From Desulforamulus putei DSM 12395 (GTDB lineage: Bacteria > Bacillota > Desulfotomaculia > Desulfotomaculales > Desulfotomaculaceae), in the NCBI RefSeq assembly GCF_900129195.1, contig NZ_FQUY01000021.1, forward strand, positions 1-53,956: DNA of 53,956 nt. Direction: 5' to 3'. Numbering within the stretch: the stretch's first letter is position 1; the number at the start of each line of letters is the position of its first letter. The position numbers were made by a program, and so were the translations under genes. Of the stretch, positions 36,215 to 44,090 are shown piece after piece. The notes beneath the pieces are model-generated. The model made no database searches. It had not been told where the DNA came from and worked only from the letters and a program-made list of their open reading frames with translations.

Positions 36215-36655
36215 TTATTTATGTCCCGTCAAGCGGGTCCTGGCACGGCCACTATAGTAAATCACCGCCAGGTTCCAGGCGGCATGGGTCAGGTATGCCA
36301 ACAAAAGGGCGGGAAAAAGACCCCTTTCGCTGTAAAGCCGGACGGTGATAAACCCGAACAGGCTGTGTGCCGCCAAAGCCGTCCAGCCTGCCATGACTCC
36401 TCTGGCGCCTCTTCGCCGCAATTCCACCAGCGCTTCCGCCACACCAAAGCCCGCATGGGTCCACAGGATAGGCGCCCCCAACAGCACAGCCCACAGGGTC
36501 TTGGCTGCTTCCTCCGCCAGGGGAGTTAAGCAGATAATACCCCTGTTGCCCATGGCCGGCAGTATCTGCCCGTTCATCACCCAGGCTGTACCGGCAGCCA
36601 GGAAAGAGGCAACCAGGACAAAGGGAATGTCCCGAGACAGGATAAAATCTGGCAT
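36215..36655 (-). CDS. small PrsW-like intramembrane protease
   Basis: A 146-residue membrane protein with about four hydrophobic segments. It carries LAEEAAKTLWAV (the EExxK motif), FGVAEALVELRR and two conserved-looking His, in AAHSLFGF and LLAYLTHAAWN. Such EExxK-plus-His patterns mark PrsW and related glutamate-type membrane proteases; PrsW cleaves anti-sigma factors. It is shorter than PrsW (about 220 residues), so it may be a minimal member. The ATG at 36655 follows GGGAGG. It sits between pth and mfd, where Bacillus has fin, the anti-sigmaF factor; a link to sigma-factor control is tempting but unproven. Confidence 0.65.
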   Translation of the reverse strand: MPDFILSRDIPFVLVASFLAAGTAWVMNGQILPAMGNRGIICLTPLAEEAAKTLWAVLLGAPILWTHAGFGVAEALVELRRRGARGVMAGWTALAAHSLFGFITVRLYSERGLFPALLLAYLTHAAWNLAVIYYSGRARTRLTGHK

Positions 36656-36667
36656 AGAAACCTCCCT

Positions 36668-36712
36668 AGCCATTAGCCTTTGGCAATAGGCAAAAGCCAA
36701 TGGCCAACGGCC
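36668..36712. repeat. GCCATTRGCC-type short repeats
   Basis: AGCCATTAGCC, GGCAATAGGC, AGCCAATGGCC and AACGGCC follow each other in direct and inverted order between pth and the PrsW-like gene. Related fragments occur near 24565 and 30475. They form short hairpins and look like one dispersed repeat type of this genome. Confidence 0.5.
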
Positions 36713-36766
36713 TTCTTGGTATTAATGTTCCCTAAAACCCCAAAGGGCTTTGGTAGACTCAATTTT

Positions 36767-37408
36767 TTATGGGTTATTCTTTTGCAGGGGAGCCTCCGGT
36801 TCCGCTTTTTCCTTGTCACCCTCGGTCTTTGGTTTTTCCTTTTGGCTTTTGGGCTTTTGATTAAACCTGTTCATGGCCTTGTCGGTACCCTCAAGTACCC
36901 AGACCTTTGCGGCCTCCACCGCCGCCGCAATGGCGGAGTTTATGAGCTCTGCCTCGGTGCCGGTGATTTTTCCCAGGACATGGTCCACCGCGCTATGTTC
37001 CGGCCGCCCGATCCCCAGCCGCATGCGGGTAATTTCCTGGGTGCCAAGGAGCTCGATGATGTTCCTCAACCCCTTCTGACCCCCGTCGCTGCCTTTTTTA
37101 CGAATGCGCAGCCGACCCGGCGGCAGGTCCATGTCGTCGGCAATCACCAGGAGATCCTCCGGGGTCAGCTTGTACCAGTTCATTAAAGCAACCACTGCCT
37201 GACCGCTCAGGTTCATATAGGTTTGGGGCTTGGCCAAAATCACCTTTTCGCCCCCTATACTGGCTTGTCCCACCAGGGCTTTGTGCTGGTTCTTGTTTAT
37301 ATCGGTTCCCAACTCCCGGGCCAGGCTGTCAACCACCATAAAGCCTATGTTATGCCTGGTATGCGCATATTCTATGCCGGGATTGCCCAGACCTACGATC
37401 AATTTCAT
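36767..37408 (-). CDS. pth: peptidyl-tRNA hydrolase
   Basis: Frees tRNA from dropped-off peptidyl-tRNA. The 213-residue protein has MKLIVGLGNPGIEYAHTRHN with the catalytic His near 20, KPQTYMNLSGQAV, DDMDLPPGRLRIRKKGSDGG and the family core to about residue 188. A Lys/Glu-rich tail of some 25 residues (PKSQKEKPKTEGDKEKAEPE) is unusual for the family. The ATG at 37408 has AAAGGAGG upstream; a 20-codon extension further up has no support. It follows rplY/ctc as in Bacillus. Confidence 0.97.
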   Translation of the reverse strand: MKLIVGLGNPGIEYAHTRHNIGFMVVDSLARELGTDINKNQHKALVGQASIGGEKVILAKPQTYMNLSGQAVVALMNWYKLTPEDLLVIADDMDLPPGRLRIRKKGSDGGQKGLRNIIELLGTQEITRMRLGIGRPEHSAVDHVLGKITGTEAELINSAIAAAVEAAKVWVLEGTDKAMNRFNQKPKSQKEKPKTEGDKEKAEPEAPLQKNNP

Positions 37409-37469
37409 AAAAGCAACCTCCTTTACCGAAGGTATTGTACCCCAGTAAGCAGTTGGAGGCAATATCAAA

Positions 37470-37502
37470 ATACACCAAACAGCCTGCCGTTTCAGGCAGG
37501 CT
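37470..37502 (-). terminator. intrinsic terminator after rplY/ctc
   Basis: AGCCTGCC (37481-37488) and GGCAGGCT (37495-37502) form a perfect 8-bp stem; the minus transcript continues GUUUGGUGUAUUUUG. Confidence 0.8.
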
Positions 37503-37519
37503 CAGGTTGTAAACAAACT

Positions 37520-38152
37520 CTATTCCTTCTCGGCAGTCTTGGCCCTGGCCTCTTCCAGGGGTTCCGGCGGCACTTCCGGCTGGCCGGCTGGCTCGGGCGC
37601 CTTCGTGACAGCCACGCCGACCACGGTGGTATGCGGGTGATCCAGTATTTTAACCCCGGGCGGCACCTGCAAATCACTTACCGACAAGGCATCGCCAATT
37701 TCCAGTTCGCTGATATCCACTTTAATGGCATCCGGAATCCGGCTGGGCAAACACTCAATTTCAGCGCTGCGCAGATCGTGTTGTACCACACCTCCCCTGG
37801 CCACACCCTTCGGGGTTCCCACCAGCTGCACCGGTACCACCGTGCGGACTTTGGTATCCTCAGTCACCTGCTGGAAATCAACATGCTGAATCTGGTGGTG
37901 CAAGGGATCCATTTGCAGGCTTTTGATCATAACAGTCTGCCTGCCGCCGTTCAGGTTCATCTTAATCAGCGTATTGCGACCGGTCACCGACCCAAGAATC
38001 TTTTTTAATTCCCTGGCATCCACGGAAATGGCCATCGTCCCCATGTGTTTCCCGTAAACCACGCCGGGAATCTCACCGCTGTCCCTGATACGTTTCAAAC
38101 TGGATTTGGTGCGTTCTTCCCTGATGTTGGCATTTAAAGCAGTATCTGCCAC
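37520..38152 (-). CDS. rplY: ribosomal protein bL25, long Ctc form
   Basis: Binds 5S rRNA; the long form is the general-stress protein Ctc of Gram-positives. The 210-residue protein has the 5S-binding domain in residues 1-95 (GEIPGVVYGKHMGTMAISVD, NLNGGRQTVMIKSLQMDP) and the C-terminal TL5 domain (VVQHDLRSAEIECLPSRIPD, DVSELEIG-like VDISELEIGDALSV). An acidic Pro/Glu tail follows. The GTG start at 38152 has GGGGG eight bases upstream. It is the first gene of the long minus-strand cluster, divergent from the PRC-barrel gene. Confidence 0.95.
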   Translation of the reverse strand: MADTALNANIREERTKSSLKRIRDSGEIPGVVYGKHMGTMAISVDARELKKILGSVTGRNTLIKMNLNGGRQTVMIKSLQMDPLHHQIQHVDFQQVTEDTKVRTVVPVQLVGTPKGVARGGVVQHDLRSAEIECLPSRIPDAIKVDISELEIGDALSVSDLQVPPGVKILDHPHTTVVGVAVTKAPEPAGQPEVPPEPLEEARAKTAEKE

Positions 38153-38288
38153 AATATTAACCCCCTAACTAAATGTACAAGAAAATCTTATCACTGCTTC
38201 TATTATTCCCTATTAATGGTCATATCAAACAATGCACAGGCATAAAGATGATGATAAAGAGTATGGAATTAAAAGGGGGCCTTTTCTT

Positions 38289-39314
38289 ATGCGCAAGAGC
38301 AAAAAGTTTATCGGTATGCCAGTGATTAGCCTTGCCGAAGGCCAGCAGATGGGAACAGTCAAGGGGTTGGTGGTAGACCCTCATCAACAAAAGGTTGCCG
38401 CCCTGATCATAGAGCAAAAAGGTTGGTTCAGCGAACAAAAATTTGCCCCTTACGGAAAGGTACGCAGCGTGGGCACCGATGCCATTACCATTGACCAGAG
38501 CGCGGTGGTGGAAAAGGGAGCCAGCCTGCCGGATATTTTAAAACTCTACAAAGATAAAGTAACCGTTATTGGCTGCAAGGTCATCGCGGAAAACGGCTCC
38601 CACCTGGGTGAGGTGGATGAATACTTTGTGGAAGAAACGACGGGCAGCATAGTAGGTTTAGAAATCAGCGGAAATTTGCTGAACAGTATAATGAAAGGAA
38701 AGTCTTTCCTGGACATCAGTTTTGTCAGGACCATCGGCAAGGAATTGGTAGTGGCCTCCAACGAGGCCATGGATAATATTGTTAAGATTGACGGCGGCTT
38801 GTCAGAAACGGTCAAGCAAATTAAGGACAGCACCAGTCACATTTGGGAAAGCACCCTGCAAAAGACCAAGGAACTGGGAAGCAAAACCAAGGAACTAAGC
38901 AGCAAGACAAAGGAGGAACTGGAAAGCAAGACGAAGGATCTCACCAGCATCACCAAAGACTTGGGGGAAAGCCTGCTGGAAAAAGTAAGAGGAAAAAACA
39001 AAGAAGAAGGGGAAGAACGAACCCGTCCGACTCAACCCACAGAAGATCAAGTAGAAGTGTCGGATCTCCCGCCAGAGGCCATGACACCGGAAGTGGAAAA
39101 ACTATGCCGGTCCGCTGAACCCGTGGAAGACCGGGTGGAAGTGGCAGATCTGCCGCCGGATGCCTTCACCCGGGAAGAGGAACCCGCTGAGATGCCTGCG
39201 GAGCAAGAAGAGAATCAAGATGTTTCCATATCAGAAGAACCCATGGCAGGCACCCTTCAGGAATCCGCTGCGGAAAACAAACCAAACTCTGATCAGGAAG
39301 ATAAAAAGGAATAG
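38289..39314 (+). CDS. PRC-barrel domain protein with LEA-like repeats
   Basis: A 341-residue plus-strand protein. Two PRC-barrel units fill residues 1-160: KFIGMPVISLAEGQQMGTVK, then CKVIAENGSHLGEVDEYFVE. Residues about 190-235 repeat a TKEL/TKDL pattern (QKTKELGSKTKELSSKTKEE), helical and LEA-like. The last 100 residues are acidic and disordered, with two similar segments, VEVSDLPPEAMT and VEVADLPPDAFT. ATG 38289 follows AAGGGGG by nine bases. PRC-barrel proteins of this kind are common in Peptococcaceae; the role is not known. The stop codon joins directly, in frame, to a DUF1904 remnant. Confidence 0.85.
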   Translation: MRKSKKFIGMPVISLAEGQQMGTVKGLVVDPHQQKVAALIIEQKGWFSEQKFAPYGKVRSVGTDAITIDQSAVVEKGASLPDILKLYKDKVTVIGCKVIAENGSHLGEVDEYFVEETTGSIVGLEISGNLLNSIMKGKSFLDISFVRTIGKELVVASNEAMDNIVKIDGGLSETVKQIKDSTSHIWESTLQKTKELGSKTKELSSKTKEELESKTKDLTSITKDLGESLLEKVRGKNKEEGEERTRPTQPTEDQVEVSDLPPEAMTPEVEKLCRSAEPVEDRVEVADLPPDAFTREEEPAEMPAEQEENQDVSISEEPMAGTLQESAAENKPNSDQEDKKE

Positions 39315-39548
39315 GAAATCTTACCTGCACCACTGGAATGTATTCCTTCCACTTTCATTTTCGACGGGAATATTGTCGCGGGATATCCCTTTGTGGAAGT
39401 GGCCTGGTTTGACCGGGGCCAGGAAATTCAGGACCGGGTAGCCAAAACCATAACCAGCTTTATTCAAAGTGTCGGCCATGAGGGTGTGGATGTCATGTTC
39501 ACGTTTTTTGTGAAAAACAGGTATTGCGAAAACGGCGAGCATTTTTAA
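39315..39548 (+). pseudogene. DUF1904 gene remnant lacking its start
   Basis: After the TAG of the PRC-barrel gene the same frame stays open for 77 codons and encodes the C-terminal two thirds of a DUF1904-type protein. Visible are STFIFDGNIVAGYPFVEVAW, FDRGQEIQDRVAKTITSFIQ and the ending CENGEHF. Family proteins are about 110 residues; the first 35-40 are missing and no start codon with a ribosome site precedes it. It looks like a deletion that fused the genes, or less likely a C-terminal readthrough extension of the PRC protein. Confidence 0.7.
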
Positions 39549-39568
39549 TTCTTTTACTCATCAGGTTG

Positions 39569-39799
39569 ATGCGTTGTCAATACTTGGGACAAATTAAATA
39601 CAGCGGTCATCCCATATATGGTTTCCTGATGGCCAAAGGCCTCGGGTTGATGTTCTGGAGTTCGGCCGGACTGGCCCTGCTGGGCGCTGTTCTCGCTTTA
39701 ATCTTTATAAAAGCTCAAAAGGAAAAAGCCGGCAAGGAAAAACAGGCTCCCATCTTTGTATTTAAACCTGTGCTTGCTAAAAAACCGGAAATAAAATAG
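39569..39799 (+). CDS. small single-span membrane protein, hypothetical
   Basis: I do not recognise it. From ATG 39569 it is 76 residues, with one clear membrane segment (LMFWSSAGLALLGAVLALIF) and a basic tail (KAQKEKAGKEKQAPIF). The ribosome site is weak (AGGTTG right before the ATG); an ATG at 39629 is an alternative giving 56 residues. It follows the DUF1904 remnant on the same strand and is followed by a terminator, which supports its being expressed. Confidence 0.5.
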   Translation: MRCQYLGQIKYSGHPIYGFLMAKGLGLMFWSSAGLALLGAVLALIFIKAQKEKAGKEKQAPIFVFKPVLAKKPEIK

Positions 39800-39802
39800 T
39801 AA

Positions 39803-39830
39803 GCCGCCCCCCCGGGGGCGGTTGATTGTT
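39803..39830. terminator. GC-rich terminator
   Basis: CCGCCCCC and GGGGGCGG form an 8-bp stem at 39804-39821; TTGATTGTTT follows on the plus strand. It can serve the small membrane protein gene and, from the other side, the gene fragment that ends at 39830 on the minus strand. Confidence 0.75.
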
Positions 39831-39952
39831 TAACTGATTTTGCGCAGCTTTTCCTTTTGTTCAGCTAAAATCCCTTCGTACTGGCTGTTTAAGCGGCCGA
39901 GAAATTTCATCCATTCCTCCCAAGGCAGCATTCCTGTAATAACGTGTAGCGG
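39830..39952 (-). pseudogene. C-terminal fragment of an unidentified gene, interrupted at 39953
   Basis: The minus strand encodes MLPWEEWMKFLGRLNSQYEG followed by ILAEQKEKLRKIS and a stop, then a terminator; the codon use looks real. Upstream, the sequence for RYTLLQE is one base out of frame with it. At 52295-52406 a different tail follows the same RYTL(F)QE start. Either this is a frameshifted relative of that gene or the shared DNA is a mobile-element site. GGGAGG before the internal ATG could also make a 26-residue peptide. Confidence 0.4.
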
Positions 39953-40310
39953 GTGCGGAAGGCGCTGTCAGTAATACCAATAGCATTATCTGTAATCGAT
40001 CTTTAAAACAATAATGCAGCGCGGAGAGCCGATAACAACTCCATGAGGGCGAAAAGACCCCGTTAGGTAGCACGGAGGCATCCACCCCTGGACAGGTTGG
40101 ACAAAGGAAAGTCTGGAACCGGCATTATTTACTGGTATCCCGGGAGGTATGAGAAGGTAGGCCGCCAGGGTCAAAACGTGGAGAACTATATGCACGCGAA
40201 ATATTGGATTCAAGCAGCCCAATCTGATCGCCGAAACATGATACCATATATCAACAAATATGTTAACAGGTGTATAATAAACATCCTTGAACAAAATGAA
40301 AATGGCTGAA
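39953..40310 (+). mobile_element. possible 5' fragment of a group II intron (structured RNA)
   Basis: The stretch begins GTGCG, the usual 5' end of bacterial group II introns, and is strongly base-paired: GCGCTG (39962-39967) with CAGCGC (40017-40022) and CATTAT (39984-39989) with ATAATG (40011-40016) stack on each other. Further on it has GGTATGAGAAGGTAGG and GGAGAACTATATGCACG, which recall domain I of such introns. No reverse transcriptase and no domain V are seen, so it would be truncated. Its first 36 bases recur at 53921-53956, where the window ends. An unknown structured RNA is the alternative. Confidence 0.4.
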
Positions 40311-40784
40311 ATAAAGAGAAATGCAAAGAATGAACGACCTTAATGAGAGAGGCTAAAAACGAAAATCGCCACCTTCTTGCCGTGTTTAACTGTGGGTTTC
40401 AATTCCTCATAGGTTTTGTGCATGGATGTAAATTTTAGGCATATGTCTTTTTGTATGATAATTGGAAAAGAAGTTGCCTGCATATTTGCAGGGGATGCTG
40501 ATGTACTTAATAACCAGTCCGGGGTTTGTGATCTATCTACTGTACCCCGCGAGGTTACCACCGGGCGGAAGATGAGCAAACGCTGCCCGAGCCCGATGGA
40601 CAGATTATCGCCAGTTAAGCGGTTGGTTTTTTTTAGTTCCTCCCTTAAAACAAAAATACATCAGTTTTTAGCCATTACTGATGTATTCTTTATGTTTATG
40701 CTTGTTTCCTTCTAATCTTCTATCCTGAAATATAGTTTTCATCCTTCTGCCGGTGCCGCTTTAGCGTCATGGGGGTCTATAAGT
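40311..40784. other. spacer without recognisable gene
   Basis: Short frames occur on both strands but none has a ribosome site or recognisable motif. A T run with GGTTGGTTTTTTTT near 40620-40632 and a CATCAGT/ACTGATG inverted repeat at 40661-40682 are the only structure I see; the latter could be the end of Rpn gene transcription. It is probably decayed mobile-element DNA. Confidence 0.5.
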
Positions 40785-41735
40785 TTAGTGCCTTGCACCG
40801 ATTGCCTCCCTGACGATAGCTGCCGCTTCATCCAGGCTGTTAACTGTGTAGATTTTGTTAATGATTTTATCCAGGATTACTAAGTCATTAATTCTCTGAA
40901 CCTCAGCTTGCAAGTCAATGGACGTCTTAGGAAACCTTGCATCCAGGTACTTGCAGATGGCATCCTTAGCCATTTCTGCCTTACCCTCTACCAATCCCTC
41001 AGCTTTACCCTCAGCCTTACCCTCAGCCCTAGCGCCGCTTATCATAGAAATTTCGTCTCTGGCGGCTTTCTCCCGCAGCTCATATAGACGACGCTCTTGC
41101 TGATTCTTAAAGAATATCTGCTCAATGGTCATGGCCTTACGAATACCGGGATTTCCCATGGCGATCGCCTCCATTTCTTCACCCGCAATATTATTGAAGT
41201 ACAGCAGCCATTCTTCCAGGGCGTCCTTTGGTCTGCGTTTTAGCCTTAGTACCTTTGGCAACTCTAAAAAATGAATTTCCAATTCATCGTTCAGTAACTC
41301 ACCGGTCTCGTCTTCTCTAATGCGAAAGGTATAATGGTATTTTGTTCTTCTTTTGAACCATTCAAAACCCAAAATGTTTATGGTGATGGTTTTCCTGAGG
41401 TGGATGAAATCTTGCCCGCTGCTTAACTGCCCGTGATAAAGTCCTGCCCAGTAGAATAAAGTGCGCTTGTCAATGTTATATTTATTCGCTATCTGAACTT
41501 CCACATTTACCAGTGCTCCTGCGGCTGTCCTGGCCAGGATGTCCAGCCGGGCCGCTTTGTCCAGCAGGTACTTGGGATCCAGCTCCCGGTCCAGTAATTC
41601 TACATCATGCAGTTCCTGGCCCGGCGGTGGCTTTAAAACTGCGTTAAGAAAACTGATGAGCGCCTCTTTGCCCTCTTCCGAACCCAGTATCCTTTTAAAG
41701 GCGTAGTCGTTTATTCTGTTGATGGTCTTAACCAT
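40785..41735 (-). CDS. Rpn-family recombination-promoting nuclease / PD-(D/E)XK transposase-like protein
   Basis: A 316-residue protein of the Rpn (YhgA-like) family, which has a PD-(D/E)XK nuclease fold. The N terminus NRINDYAFKRILGSEEGKEA and the catalytic region ARLDILARTAAGALVNVEVQ (Asp, then Glu-x-Gln) are typical, as is FYWAGLYHGQLSSGQDF. Residues about 240-262 repeat EGKAEG (AEGKAEGKAEGLVEGKAE), a family trait. The C terminus is helical. No insertion-sequence ends are visible around it. Rpn proteins are linked to recombination and, recently, to phage defence; this one is next to the helicase/DUF1998 operon. Confidence 0.88.
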   Translation of the reverse strand: MVKTINRINDYAFKRILGSEEGKEALISFLNAVLKPPPGQELHDVELLDRELDPKYLLDKAARLDILARTAAGALVNVEVQIANKYNIDKRTLFYWAGLYHGQLSSGQDFIHLRKTITINILGFEWFKRRTKYHYTFRIREDETGELLNDELEIHFLELPKVLRLKRRPKDALEEWLLYFNNIAGEEMEAIAMGNPGIRKAMTIEQIFFKNQQERRLYELREKAARDEISMISGARAEGKAEGKAEGLVEGKAEMAKDAICKYLDARFPKTSIDLQAEVQRINDLVILDKIINKIYTVNSLDEAAAIVREAIGARH

Positions 41736-41817
41736 GCCAACTCAACTCTTTCGCATATTACTCTTGCCAACATTATATCAAATTCTAAATTATTACTTAA
41801 TCCGTTGTGAACAGTTT

Positions 41818-42000
41818 TTAGTAAATAAATTTTTCTAACCTTTCTTTGCTGGTTTGTTCAGGGTTTATATATTTTAGCGTTGTGTTCACGGAGTCGTGGC
41901 CCAATAATTCTTGTATGGCACTGGTTGGCATTCCTTTCTTTGCCAGTGTTGTGGCAAAGGTGTATCTCATCATGTGCGGGGTTACTTTAAAACCAAGTTT
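41818..42000 (-). pseudogene. C-terminal stub of a tyrosine recombinase, cut by IS1182
   Basis: Sixty residues of a phage-type integrase C terminus: PHMMRYTFATTLAKKG contains the HxxR box, and LLGHDSVNTTLKYIN the second His and the Tyr nucleophile. The frame begins at the edge of the IS element at 42001-42004 and nothing on its far side continues the integrase, so the rest was lost. It shows that this region once was an integrated mobile element. Confidence 0.85.
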
Positions 42001-42004
42001 CTAG

Positions 42005-43871
42005 GACTGTTGAAAAACTCCAAACAATAATAACCAAAAATAGATATTTTTAGTATAACAGGAAGGAAAATAGAGATATTTGTAGAAATAAATACCTATC
42101 ATCAGATAGGGAGTGCTAATTTAATATGTTAAAGCAAAAAGGACGTCAATTATCTATAACCGACATTGATGTATTAGAGCAATGGAGTAACAGACCCCTT
42201 GTTTCTGAAAACAGCATCTATTATGCCCTTGCTGAAGCTGATGACATATTTTCTGACGAACTTTTTTCTTCTGCATACTCCCATAAGGGGCGTCCTGCTA
42301 CCTCTCCGGCCATGCTAACCAAAGTTTTATTACTCCAGTTTTATGAAAATGTGTCAGACCGGCAGGCAGAAGAGCGAGCTTTATACGATCTGCGTTGGAA
42401 AGTTGCACTTCATTTACCTATAGGAGAGTCCGGCTTTGACCATAGCACGCTGTCTAACTTTCGTGACCGTCTTCTTCAGAATAAAAAAGAGCAGGAAGTT
42501 TTTCAAAAAATACTGGAGAAAGCTGCCGAAAGAAAACTAATCCCTCAAAATTCGGTTAGACAGATAATTGATTCAACCTGCACCCTGGGAGCAGGTGCAG
42601 TTCAAGATACTTATATCTTAATTAGAAAATCTATATACAAACTCATTCAAGAACTCCAAAAAAAGATCAATATCGTTGAAATTGCAAAAGAACCATTGAA
42701 GCTTAACTATCAAGATGACAGCAAGCCTAAGATTGACTGGAACAACCCGGAAGAACGCAACCAATTATTAAATGACCTGATAAGTGATGCAGAAAAGCTG
42801 CTTTCTGCCATTGAAAGTCATAAACTTAGCCCAAAGGGACAGCAATTAAAAGAAGTCCTTTCCAAGATTGTTGAACAGGATATCCAACGGCAGGAAGATG
42901 GTACAGTTATTATTAAGCAAGGAGTTGCCAAAGACAGAATAATCTCAACCAGTGATCCGGAGATGCGTCATGGGCGCAAATCCAGTTCCCGTCTTTTTGA
43001 CGGATACAAAACACATACGGCCATGGAAGAAGAAAGTGAATTTATTACTGCCGTAGAAGTAACCCCTGGTAACCAGCATGATTCCGAAGCTGCGACCAAG
43101 TTAATAGAGGCACAACCTAAAGAACAGCAACCGGAAACTATTAAGGGTGATACTGCCTACGGTACCGGACAAGTACGGGCTGCAATGGAAGATAAACAAA
43201 TTAAATAATTGCCCCTGCTCCAGCCGAACCCCAAAGACCCGGCTGTTTTCCTAAATCTGCTTTTAATATTGACCTGGAAAGTGAGACATGTCAGTGTCCC
43301 GCAGGAAAAATCGCTGAAGAAAAAAGATACAGTAGAGCAGGTAAACTTAAAGCCTTTGCATTTAGTGAAAAACAATGCGGTAATTGCTCTTTAAAAACTG
43401 AATGTACTCAGAGTAAGCAGAACAGACGAATTGTAACTGTACACCCTTACGAAAAACAACTACAAGCTGCCCGGGCTTTTCAAAAGACTGAAGAATTTAA
43501 AGAGGCCTATTCCGTTCGCTATAAAATAGAACGCAAACAATCAGAAATGGTGAGATATGGTCTGCGAAAAGCCAGATACATTGGCCAAGCCAAAGTTAAA
43601 CTTCAAGCATATCTGATAGCAACATTAGTCAACTTCAAGCGATTGTGCAAACTAACAATGGAACAAATTGCCAAAGAGCCATTACCTGCGATTATAGGAT
43701 AAGTGTGCCCAATTGCATGACAAATACTGGAAAATAGGAGGTAATATAACCAAAAATATTAGTTTTCGTCTTAAAATCTAAAAAAAGTGGGTCACTACTG
43801 TTAATTAATGTAAATTTTATTTTTTGAAAGAAGTAAAATTAGGGTTTTAAAGGGGTTTTTTCAACACCCTC
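42005..43871 (+). mobile_element. IS1182-family insertion sequence
   Basis: A 1.87-kb element. The left end reads GACTGTTGAAAAACTCC, the right end, in reverse complement, GAGGGTGTTGAAAAAACCCC, so the terminal repeats are similar but imperfect. CTAG lies on both sides (42001-42004 and 43872-43875), a likely 4-bp target duplication. It contains one transposase gene with a frameshift. It lies inside an integrase remnant. Confidence 0.8.
42126..43702 (+). pseudogene. IS1182-type DDE transposase, frameshifted
   Basis: The N-terminal 360 residues are in one frame (GRPATSPAMLTKVLLLQFYE, QIIDSTCTLGAGAVQD with the first catalytic Asp, then KGDTAYGTGQ with the second). At about 43203 the frame ends in AAATAA. 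One base later the rest is open to 43702, with the zinc-type CQCPAG...CGNCSLKTEC insert and KQSEMVRYGLRKARYIG holding the catalytic Glu. One A missing from an A run (ATTAAATAA instead of ATTAAAATAA) explains the break. Whole, it would have 525 residues. A sequencing error is possible. Confidence 0.85.
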
Positions 43872-43947
43872 CTAGGTGGGTATGGTTTGACGCTTACTTT
43901 CCTACGTCATTGTCAGTGAGAAATGCGCCGTCAAATTAGGTGATTAG

Positions 43948-44037
43948 CTACAGCAACGCTTGAAGTTCATCCTCGTTTGCATAATCAACCTGATTTAGCT
44001 TTGTATTTATCTGATTTTTTCTATATATAACGGGCAT
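43948..44037 (-). pseudogene. 29-codon remnant of a defence- or restriction-type nuclease N terminus
   Basis: MPVIYRKNQINTKLNQVDYA followed by NEDELQALL and a stop, behind a run of eight G six bases before the ATG. The pattern, a short strand then ENEDELQ-like helix, resembles N termini of small endonuclease-type proteins, but the homology is too short to prove. The rest of 43876-44090 shows no gene. A 7-bp inverted repeat at 44060-44081 lies just past the stop of the next gene. Confidence 0.35.
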
Positions 44038-44090
44038 TTATATCCCCCCCCTTTGATAATTTGAGTAAATCCAGACTCAAAGATTACTAT

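Noticed and set aside
39861-40294. Minus-strand frames of 74 and 102 codons in the structured repeat
   Set aside because: No ribosome site or family motif; the stacked stems suggest that the plus-strand RNA is the functional form.
40340-40715. Overlapping frames of 79 and 99 codons on opposite strands
   Set aside because: Neither has a ribosome site, motif or convincing amino-acid composition.
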